A DNA stretch of 64,000 bases from Tolypeutes matacus (lineage: Eukaryota > Chordata > Mammalia > Cingulata > Chlamyphoridae). The stretch lies in the NCBI GenBank assembly GCA_026826555.1, contig JAKSZT010004976.1, forward strand, positions 9,027,658 through 9,091,657, in the 5' to 3' direction. The notes beneath the pieces are model-generated. The model ran no database searches, was not told the origin of the DNA, and worked only from the letters and a program-made list of their open reading frames with translations. Both the position numbers and the translations under genes were made by a program. Positions 11,891 to 22,913 of the stretch are shown piece by piece (position 1 is the stretch's first letter; the number at the start of each line of letters is the position of its first letter).

Positions 11891-12075
11891 GGGAAGCGGC
11901 TGTAGCTAAATCAGTAGGGCTCCCGTTTACCATATGGGAGGCCCTGGGTTAGGTTCCCGGGGCCTCCTGGTGAAGGCAAGCCCGCCCGCACGGCGTGGTT
12001 AGCTGACCCAGCGAGCACAAGCAGCAAGGGGGGGATAAATGAATAAATAAATAAAATCTTAAAAAAAAAATAAAA
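11891..12075 (+). mobile_element. DAS SINE, chimeric type, with target duplication
   Basis: tRNA-Ala-like head (CGGCTGTAGCTAAATCAG, CTGGGTTAGGTTCCC), then the chimeric 3' part ending in (ATAA)n and an A tail. It is flanked by AAAAAAGTCATAGT (11877-11890 and about 12076-12089). Confidence 0.88.
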
Positions 12076-13597
12076 AAAAAAGTCATAGTAATTGCAAAGT
12101 CTGAATCGCCCAGATAGTATTTCCCACATAAGTCACTTGGCACCCTCCAGTGGTAGATCCTGGAAAAACAGGGTGTAATCAGGACACATGAAATCAAGAA
12201 CCCTTGAATTCTGCAGTTTTCCCTTTTTAAAAAGACCTTGGACCCAAAGGGCTCTGGGGCCCTAAGAGGACTGAAGCAGGACCTCCCTCCTCCAGTGGGT
12301 GCAGGCAGCTGTCCTGGTCCCCATGGACACATGCTGTGCAAAGGCGAGCCTGGCTCCTGGCTGCTGTGCTTCCAGGCAGCCTCCGCTGCCAAGGAGAATG
12401 TAGTGTGCCCTCAGCTGCTCCCAGCCTCACAGGGGAGACAGACATAGAGGGTCCGAACAGAAATCCGACAGTCACCTTCCATCAGGTTCAAGTTCAGGGC
12501 TTGCAGCATGGCCCATACCCCTGCCCTGCCTCTGTCCAGTGTCAGCAACCCTGGGCTGCTGGGGGCCGTCCTCTCTTTTCTTCGTCTCCTGCCCCCTCAA
12601 GAGGTTTCAGGCACCTGCCCCTTGGCTCATCCCTGCTCTGCTTCCTGGAAGTCCCTTTCCTCTGTTGAGTTCCTACACATTCTTCGATACCTTGGCCTGG
12701 CCCCACTTCCTCAGGAAGCCCTCTTGACTTTGCCCACACTGCAGGGCCTTCCCATGTGCTCTGGGATGCCAGGACGTCTCTATAACTGAACAAAGGTTCC
12801 CAGCTCCCACCTGCCCCATCGGACTGTGAGCTCCGAGAGGGAGAGTCCGGTCTCCTCCAGCCACCTGGGAGCTGGCGAAGTAGGGCTCGTATTATTTTTC
12901 CTGAACAACCCCCTTCTGATGAGTAGTTTAAATGATTGAGCTATGGAAACCATGCTGGTGTAGAAATGTCAAGCTTTACATACCCAGCCATCTCTTGGCT
13001 GCAGGACGCTGTGAAATCTTGGGTGATTCTGCAGAATCACGTAGAGCTTTAGCTGCTAGTCAAAGGTTGGAAGCTTCTTAAAGTCATATTGTGAAGCTGG
13101 AATTCCTCCTACGATGCCCCGTCAGAGGACGTCCAGCATACTTCATGCGAAAACAAAAAACAGTGAACAAACAACAGCAGCAAAAAACAAAACACCAACT
13201 CATGAGATATTAAAAAAAAAGATCTTACTTCCCTGTAGGGTAGAAAGGGTACAGATGACCTTTTCCTAGTCTCTCATTTCCCAGTTTGTACCAATTCCAT
13301 GGTATTCTATTTAGTTAAAAGATTTACTGCATGACAACTCTGGGGGCGGTGTCTGCGTGGGGCATCGCCCCAGCCCCGCTGGTCTTCAGGGGGAACAGGG
13401 CCCACTGCAGGGGCCCGCGTGGTGGTGTGCGGTGGTGAGTTTTCCAGGGAACCCGGAGGCAGGGAAGGTCTGTGGCTTCAGGAAGCTTTCACACCCTGCA
13501 CAGGTGGCTTGGAATCCTTTTGTGGTATTTATGGCAAGTCACTTTGCCTGCGTGCCTCAGTCTCCTCTTTTGTGAATTGAGAATAACAACAGCCCCT

Positions 13598-15095
13598 CTG
13601 TGCTGGTCTGAATCTGTATGGACCCCAGAAAAGTATGTTCTTGAAGTTAATCCATTCCTGTGGCTGTGGACCTATATTATAAGTGTGATCTTTTGGCAAG
13701 TAGGATCTTTTTTTCATTAAAATTTTTTATTAAAGTGTATCATTCATACGTGAACACACATAAACAATAAATGCTTAGTAAAAGTTAGGAACTTACAAAA
13801 CAAACATGCATATCATCATACAGGGCTGTCGTACATCTCCTCACCGCCAACACCTTGCGTTGTTGTGAACTTTGTTGCAAACTATGAAAGAGCATCGTCA
13901 AAGTGTTACTACTAACTATAGTCCATATCTCACATTTGGTGTATTTCTCCCCCCCCCACCCTATTATCAACACCCTATATTAGTATTATATATTTGTTAT
14001 AGTTCATGAGAGAACATTCTCATAATTGTTTGGTAACCACAGTCCATCTTTCACCACAGAAGTCACTGTTAAACAGACCTATGCGTGTACAATCCATTCA
14101 GTGTGTACACGCAGTGGCTCTCATTTTCATCAGAGTTGTGCTGCCATCACCTCAGTCAATTGTAGAATGTTTTCATTACTCCAAAAGGAAAAATCCCATA
14201 TGCCTTTATACCCCCTACTCCTGTCCCTTAGAATTGATATACTATCTTCTTTGCCATTGCTACAAAATATTACAATATTACTGTTAACTATCACCCATAA
14301 GTTACATTAGTTGTGGTTTTCCCATGTTTCACCATATTCTTAACACTTTGTAAAAGAACATTCTTTTAGTTATACTCTTAACCACAATCTTCATCCCCCA
14401 CTGAAATCACTGTTACAGTCCCTAGATTATTCTCAGCTTCCTTCTCAATTGACAGTTACGTCCCTAGACTCCCCCTTTCAGCCACAATCCCGTTTATAAC
14501 CAGCCGTGTTAGTTATACATACTATAATGTGTTGCCATCAAGTCTATTCACGTCCATACTTTTACAATAAACCTTATTACATTTCTACGTACATTAAGCA
14601 TCAGCTCCCATTCTCAACCCACAGTCTATCTAGTAACCAACAGCAAGTAGGATCTTAACTTGAGATGTGACTCCCCTCATTCAGGAAGGGCCTCAGTCCT
14701 TTTACTGGAGTCTTTACAAACGGAGGAATGAAAGGGCCACAGGCAGCGGGGAAATAAGCCTCAAGAGACAGAAGGAGAGGTCCTGGAGGCTAGAGGCTGG
14801 AATCAGCAGAGCACAGAGGCATGGAAAGAGGCCCAAAAGGCTAGGCCCACGGAGCAGCTGGAAGCTGAAAGACACGGGCAAGGAAGAGGGAGAGACCAGC
14901 GGGCCGGCGTTATGCCCGCCACGTGCCTGATTACCCCCAGCTGAGCTCCAAGAGAGCATCTTTAGGTGACGCCGCCACGTGCCTGATCACCCTCAGCTCA
15001 ACCTGGTGAGGCAGCCTCTCTGATGATGCCTTGATTTGGACATTTTCACAGCCTCAGAACTGTATGCTTTTGCCTTAGTAGACACCTGTTATGAA
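13598..15095 (+). repeat. LTR (MaLR/ERV-L-like) split by an L1 insertion
   Basis: The two halves (13598-13709 and about 14657-15095) read continuously when the L1 piece at 13710-14642 and one target copy are removed. It is related, in the opposite orientation, to the LTR at 22914-23354. Inside it a segment with GCCACGTGCCTGAT occurs twice in tandem (near 14918 and 14974). Confidence 0.7.
13710..14642 (-). mobile_element. L1 3'UTR-only insertion (5'-truncated), antisense
   Basis: A 933-bp insert beginning with a T run on the plus strand. It is flanked by the perfect 14-bp duplication GCAAGTAGGATCTT (13696-13709 and 14643-14656). Its sequence resembles the 3'UTR of the L1 at 48.3-48.77 kb (shared block around GAATATGGTGA.ACATGGGAAAA on the minus strand). 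It is therefore a severely truncated L1 with no ORF. Confidence 0.8.
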
Positions 15096-15435
15096 GGACA
15101 GCCCATTTCTGATATAGTGCCTTTGCAGCCTTTAGCAAACTAAAAGACCCTCCTTCATAAGGGAGACATGAGGCCGATGCGTCGACCCGTGTTAGCACAA
15201 AGTATATGCTTGTTAACCCTTATGCTGTCCAACAACTAGCCACACGTGGCCCCTCTTCTCGTCCACAACTCCCGCACTGCCCCCATATAACTTTCAAGCA
15301 AATTCCAGAGAGTTCACTATGTATGTCTACAGATGAGGATTCTCTCTATAGAACATAAATCCACCTTTACAAATGAATGATAATTTTTTTCATGTCCTCA
15401 ATTGTCCAGTCAGATCAAATTTCCAACTGTCATAA

Positions 15436-15768
15436 ATTTTTTATTTAAAAAATTTTAAGTTTATACCTCCCCTCTCCCAGATGGTTCTCTCGTCTGTCTG
15501 CTCACTGTTTGCTCACCTTCTCCAGGAGGCACTGGGACCTGAACCTGGGACCTCCCACATGGGAGGCGAGTATCCAATGGCTTGAGCCGCATCCGCTCCC
15601 CATGGGCTGCGGTGTCTGCTGGCTTGTGGCATCTGCTCGTTGATGCGTCTGCTCGTTGATGCAGTGAGGTATCTGCTCATCTTCTTTAGGAAGCACTGGG
15701 ACCCAAACCCAGGACCTCCTGTGTGGTATAGGTGGGCACCCAACTGGTTGAGCCACATCTGCTTCCCA
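15436..15768 (-). mobile_element. DAS SINE dimer, antisense
   Basis: Two tRNA-Ala-like domains on the minus strand, with a linker containing the directly repeated phrase CTGCTCGTTGATGC (about 15631 and 15648). It is inserted in an old antisense L1M-like region (about 15270-16135). Confidence 0.78.
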
Positions 15769-15769
15769 A

Positions 15770-16135
15770 ATTTTTTTATTGAGGTACTATTTACCTACAG
15801 TGAATGTTGCCCTTTTTAATATAATTCATCCACCTTGATAAAGGCTTGCAGTGGGATAAACACTCCCACAATCGAGATATATAACAGTTCTACCCGCCCC
15901 ATTCCCCTGTGCTGTCCTTTGTAGTTAGCCCTTCCCCCACCCCAGCCCCTGGCACCCATTGGTCCGTTTCCCATCCTTGTGGTTTTGCCTTTTCCAGAAT
16001 GTCATATAAATGGAATCATACAGTATGGAACCTTTTTCGTAATTGTTTTTTCAGTTTGTTTGGATTGGGATCCAAATAAGGTCCACACTCTGCAATTAGT
16101 TGGAATCTAGAGGTTCCCCATCTATCTCTTTTTTT
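15770..16135 (-). mobile_element. Old L1M-like fragment, antisense
   Basis: TATTGAGGTACTATTTACCT and GTCATATAAATGGAATCATA are typical of the reverse complement of old L1 3' regions. Related sequence continues left of the SINE (about 15270-15435). Confidence 0.55.
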
Positions 16136-17289
16136 TTTTCCTTCCTTGAAATGTTTGTTGACTGTGCATACTTAAAAAATCTACCAGCTCTTTCCTGAAC
16201 GTCCAGGAGATTGCAAAGGCTTGATGCAAGTCCCCGTCGAAGCGGGGCCAGCTGCTCTCTGAGCTGGTCTCAGCCTGGCCAGCATCCATGTCCCCAGGAG
16301 AGGCCTGGCCGGCCTGAGTCAGGTCCACCCCTGGTTCTGACAGCTTGGATCATGGAAGGGGGCTCCCACTGCTGGTGGGAGCCTTCCTGTGGGTGGGATG
16401 GGAGCTGACACAGACAGGGGTGTGACAGGTGCTGGGCAGGCATCTCCCCCGAGTGTCTCATACATGTACCTCCTCCTTCCTTCCTCCCCTCCATGTCTAC
16501 CCTCCTTCCCTCTCTTCTTTCTTTCCTTAATGATGCAACAGATATGCTCCTAGAAAGCCTTTATAAGTTAAGGCACCCAAAGTCATCATTTAGGGAACTT
16601 CACTCTTCTAAGCTATGGTGCTAGATCCGTATAAAGTGAAGGATTTGTGGTAATAGGAACGCTAGTCCTTCAGGTTGCCTGATAGGTGCCCTTAGGCCTG
16701 GATTCATGGAATGCCTTGTGGTCACACACCTGAGGTTGGACACGGGTGCCTGTCCAGCCCCTTGCTATGTGGCCGTGGGCTGTGAACATCACCTGGGGGC
16801 ATACAAGAGACACAGACTCTCTGGCCCCGCCCCAACCTGCTGCATCAGAGTCTGCGTCTTCCCCAAATCCCCACGTGATTCCAATGCACATTCAAGGTAG
16901 AGCTGCGCTACTCTGGGGAGAAGTGTGCTTGGTTTGTTTTGTGCTGTTTAGTTTTTACAGGATCTTGTGTGTGAGCCTTTCCTACCTGGGAAAATGAGGT
17001 TGTAGAGAAGTCACAGCTATAAACATGAGATTTGTAAATAAGCACATTTGTAAGTCTTCCTGCATTGTTGAAAGCCCTTAAAGTGAATGTAAGAGCACCC
17101 CTTTCTATTTTCCTGCCTTCATTTTTACTTGCCCAGGATTAGTATGTAAATCGTGTTTATTTTATGTATATATAAGTGCACACCCATCACATTTTAGCTA
17201 CCAAAACCTAGATGTAACGCTACTGAGCAAAAATCAGGAGCAAATTAAAGCACCAGAGTGATTGAGTGAGGAAGGAAATTTCCCCCCCT

Positions 17290-17388
17290 TAATTATTTTT
17301 ATTATTTTTTAGGAGGTACCGGGGATTGAACCAGGACCTTGTACATGGGAAGCAGGAGCTCAGCCACTGAGCTACATCTGCTCCCCGC
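17290..17388 (-). mobile_element. DAS SINE monomer, antisense
   Basis: GGGGATTGAACCAGGACC and GAGCTCAGCCACTGAGCTAC are the reversed B and A box regions of a tRNA-Ala-derived SINE, with the T-rich tail on the left. Confidence 0.8.
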
Positions 17389-17814
17389 CCTTAATTACTT
17401 TAGTAAGAAATAGTATCTTATCTATGGTAGTATGTGTTCTTTTTTTTCCTTTTTTTTGCCTCTTTGATTTATAGTAGTTTGTTAGTGTGTGAAGGCCATC
17501 AGATTTACACTAATTTATTAAAATGACTTTAATTTGAATCACACATATATTTCCACGGAGAGCAAGGCAGGTTTTATTTTCCGGTTTGCCCTTTGGGGTG
17601 GGCTTGGTTACAGGCCAAGAAGACAGGAGCTCAGCTTGCATATTCCTCCTTGGCTGGAGGATTCCAAAGTGATTCACTGCCGATCTCTTACTGGCAGGAA
17701 CACAAGCAAACAGAACAAAGAAAACTTCACGCGTGGAGCCAGGTTCTTCGGGAGAAGTCCCGGTGTTAGGGGAGATGGTGGGATGGCTTTCATTACAGGC
17801 ATCTTTGCCCACAG

Positions 17815-18035
17815 ACAGCGACTCTGGAACAAGCTATTAAAAGTGCCCACGAGTGTTATGATGACGAGATTCAGCTCTATAACGAGCAGATTGAGATCCT
17901 GCGGAAGGAGATTGAAGAGAGCGAGAGGGTTCTGGAGAGCGTTTCCTGTGACTGCCGGCAGCTGGCACTTGCCCTGCAAACCCTGAAAAACGAGCTGGAC
18001 CAGTATCACCGTATCATCGAGAATGAAGGCAACAG
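17815..18035 (+). CDS. BFSP1: BFSP1 coding exon 6 (end of rod domain)
   Basis: This 221-nt exon is exactly the size of exon 6 in vimentin-type genes. It starts in phase 0 ([19 protein letters not shown]) after TGCCCACAG and ends after AACAG, splitting the Arg codon completed by the next exon. It encodes coil 2B and the helix termination region, [14 protein letters not shown], which takes the place of the TYRKLLEGE consensus of other intermediate filaments. Human filensin has the same HRII...EGNR form. An AG four bases into the exon could act as an alternative acceptor but would break the frame. The donor GTGTGC is weaker than those of the neighbouring exons. Confidence 0.94.
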
Positions 18036-18103
18036 GTGTGCTTGTGAGGGACAGAGTGGGAAGGGAGAGCGTGCTCAGTCCCTTAGCCTGGCCACTTTCT
18101 CAT

Positions 18104-18360
18104 TCTGTGCATTTTTCTTGAGCACCTACTATGTGCCAGATGCAGCTCTAGGCATTGGGGATGTGGCAGAGAATAAAACCCAAATCCAGAACCTCATGGA
18201 GCTCGCATACTAGTGGGGGAGACAGATGATGAGTGAGTTTGTAACCTTGGGGGTGTGACAGATGACAAATGCTGTGGAGAAAACTGTGGCAGGGAAGAGG
18301 GAGAGGCGATGGTGGGAGCATGTGAAGTCTGAAGTAGTGTGGTCAGGAAAGACCTCACCT
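18104..18360 (+). mobile_element. L2-like LINE fragment
   Basis: GAGCACCTACTATGTGCCAG and CTAGTGGGGGAGACAGAT are typical L2 3' phrases, continuing to CAGGAAAGACCTCAC. Confidence 0.6.
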
Positions 18361-18597
18361 AGGAGGCTATTGCTTGCCCCACAGGTCTCTGGGGACATAA
18401 ACGCCTTAGCAGCTGGGATGATCAGGAGTATGAAATGAGATGCTGCAGGCAAGATGCCCAGCACAGTGACTGGCATGCCCTGAGGGTGCAGAAATTATTA
18501 CTATTGCACCCATCCTGATTACTACCACCTAGTTGGGTCAATAATGTGGCTTTCAGAGTCATCACCTCATCTTCTGCATAACTGAGCAGAAGATGGA

Positions 18598-18845
18598 TGG
18601 AAACTCTATCTCCAACTCTATCATCTATCTCCATCTCCATCTCCATCTCCTATCTCTATCTCCATAATCTCCATCACCATCATCTCCATCTCCATCTTCT
18701 ATCTCTGTCTCCATCATCTCCATCATCACCATTTCCAGCTCCATCTCCATTTTTTCCATTTCCATTATATTATCTCTGTTTCCATCTCTCTCTGTCTCAA
18801 TCTCTATATCATCTATCTAATCATCATCTACATCTACATCATCTA
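18598..18845 (+). repeat. Pyrimidine-rich simple repeat (CTATCTCCATC-type)
   Basis: About 250 bp of irregular TCTATC, TCCATC and CATCAC units, almost free of G on the plus strand. It lies in BFSP1 intron 6. Confidence 0.85.
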
Positions 18846-19842
18846 TGACTATGCCATGTCTATGCTCATATTTAGAGCTATCCTTTATAGAAAAGACTTT
18901 GGGTAGCCACCACATAAGAGGACTCAGAATCTCTGTATCTCTGTAAAGTCATGATTTTTTAATTCAGTCTTGTTAATTTTCTGGGTTTAGGTTGAATTAA
19001 AAGAGAAACACCCCTGAAGTATCCCACAAGGAACAGATCTTTCCTTCAGCTTTATCTTTGCTGTGAGCTCTTGAATGTTCAACAAGAAAAGCAGTTATCT
19101 TTTTCTTTCTCTAGTTATGGTCAATGTATCTCACATAATTCCAAACAATATGTGTGTTAGTGTGAAAGCTTTGTGTACACGTTTGTGAAAATAAGTCCTG
19201 ATCCTTAATAAAATTTTTGTTTTGGGGACAGGGCTTCCCAAAAAGGTAATTTTGTTAGTTTGATATAATTGCAAATTGATAGAAATGTTGCAAGAATAGA
19301 ATAAGGAACTCCTGAATACTCCTTATCCAGATTCACCTTTGTTTACATTTTGCCCCAAGTTGTTTTTATTACTTTCCCTCTTTATTTATATTGTAATGTA
19401 TATTATTTAAAACAAAAACAACAATTTGGCAATATCATGTCCTGTTTACCTTAAATATTTCAGCCTGTGCTGGCCACCCTTTTACTAAAAAACAAACAAA
19501 CAAACAAAAAGCAACAAAACAAAACAAAAACTCAGTCCAAAAGAAAGATGGCATTTTTGATGATAAACTTTCTCCACTTTACAATTTTTTCTATAAGCAT
19601 ATTTCACAGTTTTTTTTTTTACTTGAGTGCAAAGAAATAGTTATTTCCTTTATGTCCTCATCCAGTGTGGAGATATATGTGTGGTCATCGGTTTAAAATG
19701 ATATGTAATTCAAGAGCAGTTTGATCTAGAGAAAACTTTTTTCATTTTTGTTTAACAGTTGAGAGTCACCGTTGCTCCCTGATCACGTTTGACTTGATGA
19801 AATAAAGATGGTGGCCGTGCTCTTTCTGGTTCTTTCTGACAG

Positions 19843-19928
19843 GTTGCGTTCCGCCTTCATGGAAACCCCCACCACCCTGTTCACCCAGTACCAGGGAGCT
19901 CCTCTCAGCCCTCATTCCAGTGAGAAAG
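19843..19928 (+). CDS. BFSP1: BFSP1 coding exon 7 (rod/tail junction)
   Basis: This 86-nt exon completes the split Arg codon and encodes LRSAFMETPTTLFTQYQG and then a Ser/His-rich stretch ending EK, leaving one base (G) for the next codon. It is flanked by TTTCTGACAG and GTAACA. This is the start of the filensin tail just after the rod; human filensin has SAFIETP at this place. The phase fits both neighbours, and the joined codon gives Asp at the start of exon 8. The tail here is non-helical and its sequence is more divergent than the rod. Confidence 0.92.
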
Positions 19929-21765
19929 GTAACATACCTCAGCCCTGGCTTCTGCTTTTTCCCTGTCGTGTAACAAATGGAAAAACCCAGTGGCTTTCTT
20001 CTGACGTCAACCTTCACACTCCCTTCTGACCCATCTGGGAATTAAGTGCTTTTATGTGAGGTTTCCTTCCTTCTGTTTTCCACATAGTCCCATGGGTACT
20101 AAAGGACTGAACAGAAACATTTACAAGCAGAAAATCAGATTTGGGCGATAAGACACCTTGTGAGCTGCATCTCTGAATGTGAAGCAGATTCCTGTGGAAA
20201 AACCCTTGAGCTCATGCTGATGTGGATACGGACTTGTATTTCTTTCCCCCAAATAAAATGAACCATGTTATGAAAAGGTGCTTAATCCAGTGTCCGGAGC
20301 AGAGCCGATGCCCAATTATTGTCCATTTTCTCTTCTTTTCAAAAGTGAGCAGCAGTACGCCTGCTTAACAACCGTGACTCTGCCTTTCGCATTTGGGCTT
20401 TTTGGAATGGTTTCACGCAAGACATCTAAATCTCCCCGGTAGTGAGCAGACACAGCATTTAGAGAAGATGGAAATGTCAGCTGCCCATATTTGCAGGGCC
20501 TTTAAGTCCATGTTTCTCGGAAAGTTCAGAGGGGCTTGGTGAATTGGGATCTCTGAGTCAGGACATTGTTGCGAGAAGCAGCAGTTCCGCTGCCAAATAC
20601 CAAGCGATGGCTTCATGGGCGTGTGAGCTTTACACAGGGCCCTTCATCCAAAAGGCCCCATGCTTGGCTTAATGCTCGGCTGTCGCCATCTTGAAATTCT
20701 TAATAATTTTGTGCAAGGGGCCCCATGTCTTCATTTTTCACTGGGCCCTGAAATTATGTAGATGAACCTATAAACACCCTTCCTCTGCCAACACCAGCAC
20801 CCAGCTGGCCAGGCCCTTTGGCATGTTCCCTCTCTGTACCTCTTTCTCCTTGTTGTTTCCTGCCCATTTCTGCCATTTTCTGCTTACTCAGCTCTCTGTT
20901 CATCTTGTGTCAACCCATGTTAGCTGCCATTGCTTTATCTTAATCCTGTGGAGGGGACAGAGAAGCCCTTTGGCTTGAAATTGTTCAAAAACAGGAAGGA
21001 AGCAGAGGGAGGCAGGGGAAATTTTTTCTGTTTTTCCTGGATTCCTAAGCTTTTAGTTTTTCCTTTCCATCTAGTCTGAAGAAATGGCCTTGGGAATAGG
21101 AAATTCCTGTTATTTCTGAATTTAACAGCACTTTTGCTTTTTTTGCCTTGGAGGAAGGAGATGCTGATAAAGGGGTGGTTGTATTTATTTAACTTGAGAT
21201 AAGTGTGGAATAAAGGAGACACTGTGGGTTGTTGATATTATTCCCAAACCTGAGCCCACTCTGACACATCAGAGGCACAGGTGGCTCTGCTGTTTTTCTT
21301 TTGAGGCAGTCAGAAGAAAGAACGGCCTTTGTGGAATGGGCTTCTGTTGTCCAGTCGGTGGATCTCAGGATCCACCATTAGCTCAGCAGGGGCTGTTCAC
21401 ACTCTCATGACAGTAGCATCATGTGTCTCAGTATGTTGCGTCCAGTGTGGTGGCGAATGGGAGTCTTAGCACTGGAGGCCTTCAGCAGCACCTTCTCTTC
21501 CCTCTGGAAGCCCAGAGAGATCAAGCAACTTGTCCAAAGATGCACAGATGATCAACAGAGCTGAGACCTCAGTGCCTGGGCCTTGGACACTTTGAATCCA
21601 GGGCTCTTTCCTCATTGCTTTCGCCCCACGTGTAGTAAACCCTACCCCAGTGCTAAGCATTTGTCTCCACTAATATTAGCATAATTTTGAATGAATACAT
21701 TTTCTTTCCCTTCCATTGACAATTATACTTCGCTTACTGCCTTCAAAAAATTATTTATTTTTTAG
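19929..21765 (+). other. BFSP1: BFSP1 intron 7
   Basis: 1.84 kb with no coding sequence and no repeat that I could recognise. It ends in a T-rich acceptor tract. Confidence 0.65.
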
Positions 21766-22682
21766 ATCTCTCCAGAGCTGTGCAGGATATAATAGCAACA
21801 AAACCAAGACAAAAAGGCCTCCCCAAGAATGTTCCAAGAAGAAAGGAGATTACATATGAAGACAAAGAGTATGGAACTCTAGAAGACACACCATTAAAAG
21901 GTCTGGAAGACACCAGGCGGGTACAGGTGGTCCTTAAAGAAGAAGGCGAATCTGAGCTGGAACCAGGGGCTCAGGATGCAAGGCCCCCAATGCAGGAAGG
22001 GGCTCCAGAGGATGTGCCAGACGGAGCACAGATAAGCAAAGCCTTTGGGAAGCTCTGCAAGATGGTCAAGGAGTGGGCAGGAAGTCCCAGAGAGCCGGAG
22101 ACTCCAGCTGAGCTCTACACCAAAGGGCGGCACGTGCTGGTCACAGGGGATGCCAACTACGTGGACCCTGGATTCTGCTCCTTCTCCATCCCGGCCAAAG
22201 GCAGGGTGGTTGTGTCCACTGAGGACATCTCTGAACATCCCGACAGCCATGTGGAACCCAAGGCCCCTCTGGAGAATGGACAGGGGGATCCCCAGGGAAG
22301 AGAAGATGGACACCCACCTGAGCAGCACACCATAGATAAGGAGAATGGGATAGATGCAGAAAAGCTCAAGGGGCCTGAGGAGAAGCATGGTGGCCAGGAG
22401 GGTGAGGGGGCTGGGACACCCTGTTCCGTGGTCACACCTGGTCCAGAGGGACCGTCTACACCCCAGTCTCAAAAGCCTGGGGCCCATCAGGATGAATCTG
22501 AGGGGCAGGGGGCTAGGAGCAGCAGCCTTCCAGGAAAAAGCCCTCCCAGGGTTTTGGCATATGAGAAGGTAGAAGTGGTAGAATCCATTGAGAAGTTTTC
22601 AACTGAGAGCATTCAGGCATATGAAGAAACCGCTGTGATTGTGGAGACCATGATTGGAAAGACAAAGGCAAGCAAGAAATAG
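21766..22682 (+). CDS. BFSP1: BFSP1 terminal coding exon 8 (filensin tail)
   Basis: The exon opens after TTTTTTAG, completes an Asp codon and then encodes 304 residues, giving [17 protein letters not shown] and so on to the TAG at 22680-22682. It is the long filensin tail, which is released from the rod by proteolysis in maturing lens fibres. The cleavage and myristoylation site is visible: EDVPD followed by GAQIS, with the new N-terminal Gly codon at 22023-22025. Two conserved blocks follow, [20 protein letters not shown] and a C-terminal [14 protein letters not shown]. The protein ends KTKASKK, about eight residues earlier than the human one as I recall it. The basic patch after the myristoylation site is altered ([12 protein letters not shown]). 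A 197-codon frame on the other strand is only a shadow. Confidence 0.95.
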
Positions 22683-22851
22683 AAGAGGGAGTGTCTTAAA
22701 ATGCCCATGCTTAGTTGGAGAAAATGTCTTTGGGGCCACTCTAGGGGAAATGCTTTGTTTTTTTTAGAATAAGTGACAAAAGTGCAAGGGTTCCTGTTTG
22801 GATTAGACCATAGTTGACCTGTCTGGCATTGCCAGTGAAGCCTTAATTAAA
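22683..22851 (+). other. BFSP1: BFSP1 3' UTR with candidate poly(A) signal
   Basis: Non-coding sequence between the BFSP1 stop and a candidate ATTAAA poly(A) signal at 22846-22851. The signal is followed within 35 bases by T/GT-rich sequence (AGTTGTTTTCTTTGC), as expected for a cleavage site. No upstream AATAAA is seen. A solo LTR begins about 60 bp further on, which also suggests that the transcript ends before it. Confidence 0.6.
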
Positions 22852-22913
22852 AAGTTGTTTTCTTTGCTTGAACCTTTGTCTAATTAATAGGGGCCTTTGG
22901 GAATGTAGGTGGG

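Larger units (their letters stand above)
9022..17814 (+). other. BFSP1: BFSP1 intron 5
   Basis: 8.8 kb with no coding sequence. It holds DAS SINEs at 9490, 11891, 15436 and 17290, and an MLT1-like LTR fragment near 10665-11040. A MER20-like element lies at 11512-11680, and an LTR at 13598-15095 is split by an L1 3'UTR. L1M pieces surround the SINE at 15.4 kb, and another MER20-like element is at about 16765-16890. The sequences between are unannotated, unique-looking DNA. Confidence 0.7.
18036..19842 (+). other. BFSP1: BFSP1 intron 6
   Basis: 1.8 kb with no coding sequence. It contains an L2-like fragment (18104-18360), a long pyrimidine-rich simple repeat (18598-18845) and an old L1-like piece (about 19255-19440). 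An A-rich run of AAAC/AAAAC units lies near 19485-19530. Confidence 0.7.
1..22851 (+). other. BFSP1: BFSP1 gene (filensin), 3' part: exons 3-8 and introns
   Basis: Gene-level entry. Six coding exons at 2855-2950, 5225-5317, 8914-9021, 17815-18035, 19843-19928 and 21766-22682 splice into one continuous frame of about 505 codons plus stop. The protein is recognisable as filensin, which with phakinin (BFSP2) builds the beaded filaments of lens fibre cells. Exons 1-2 (head and start of the rod) lie upstream of the window. Exon sizes follow the intermediate filament pattern: the 96-nt and 221-nt exons equal vimentin exons 3 and 6. The two exons between them total 201 nt instead of the canonical 162+126. 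The 87-nt shortfall is 29 codons and matches the known 29-residue deletion in filensin coil 2. No frameshift or broken splice site is visible. Confidence 0.95.

Noticed and set aside
21894..22487. 197-codon ORF on the minus strand
   Set aside because: It lies exactly opposite the long BFSP1 tail exon, has no recognisable product and is a composition shadow of the real reading frame.
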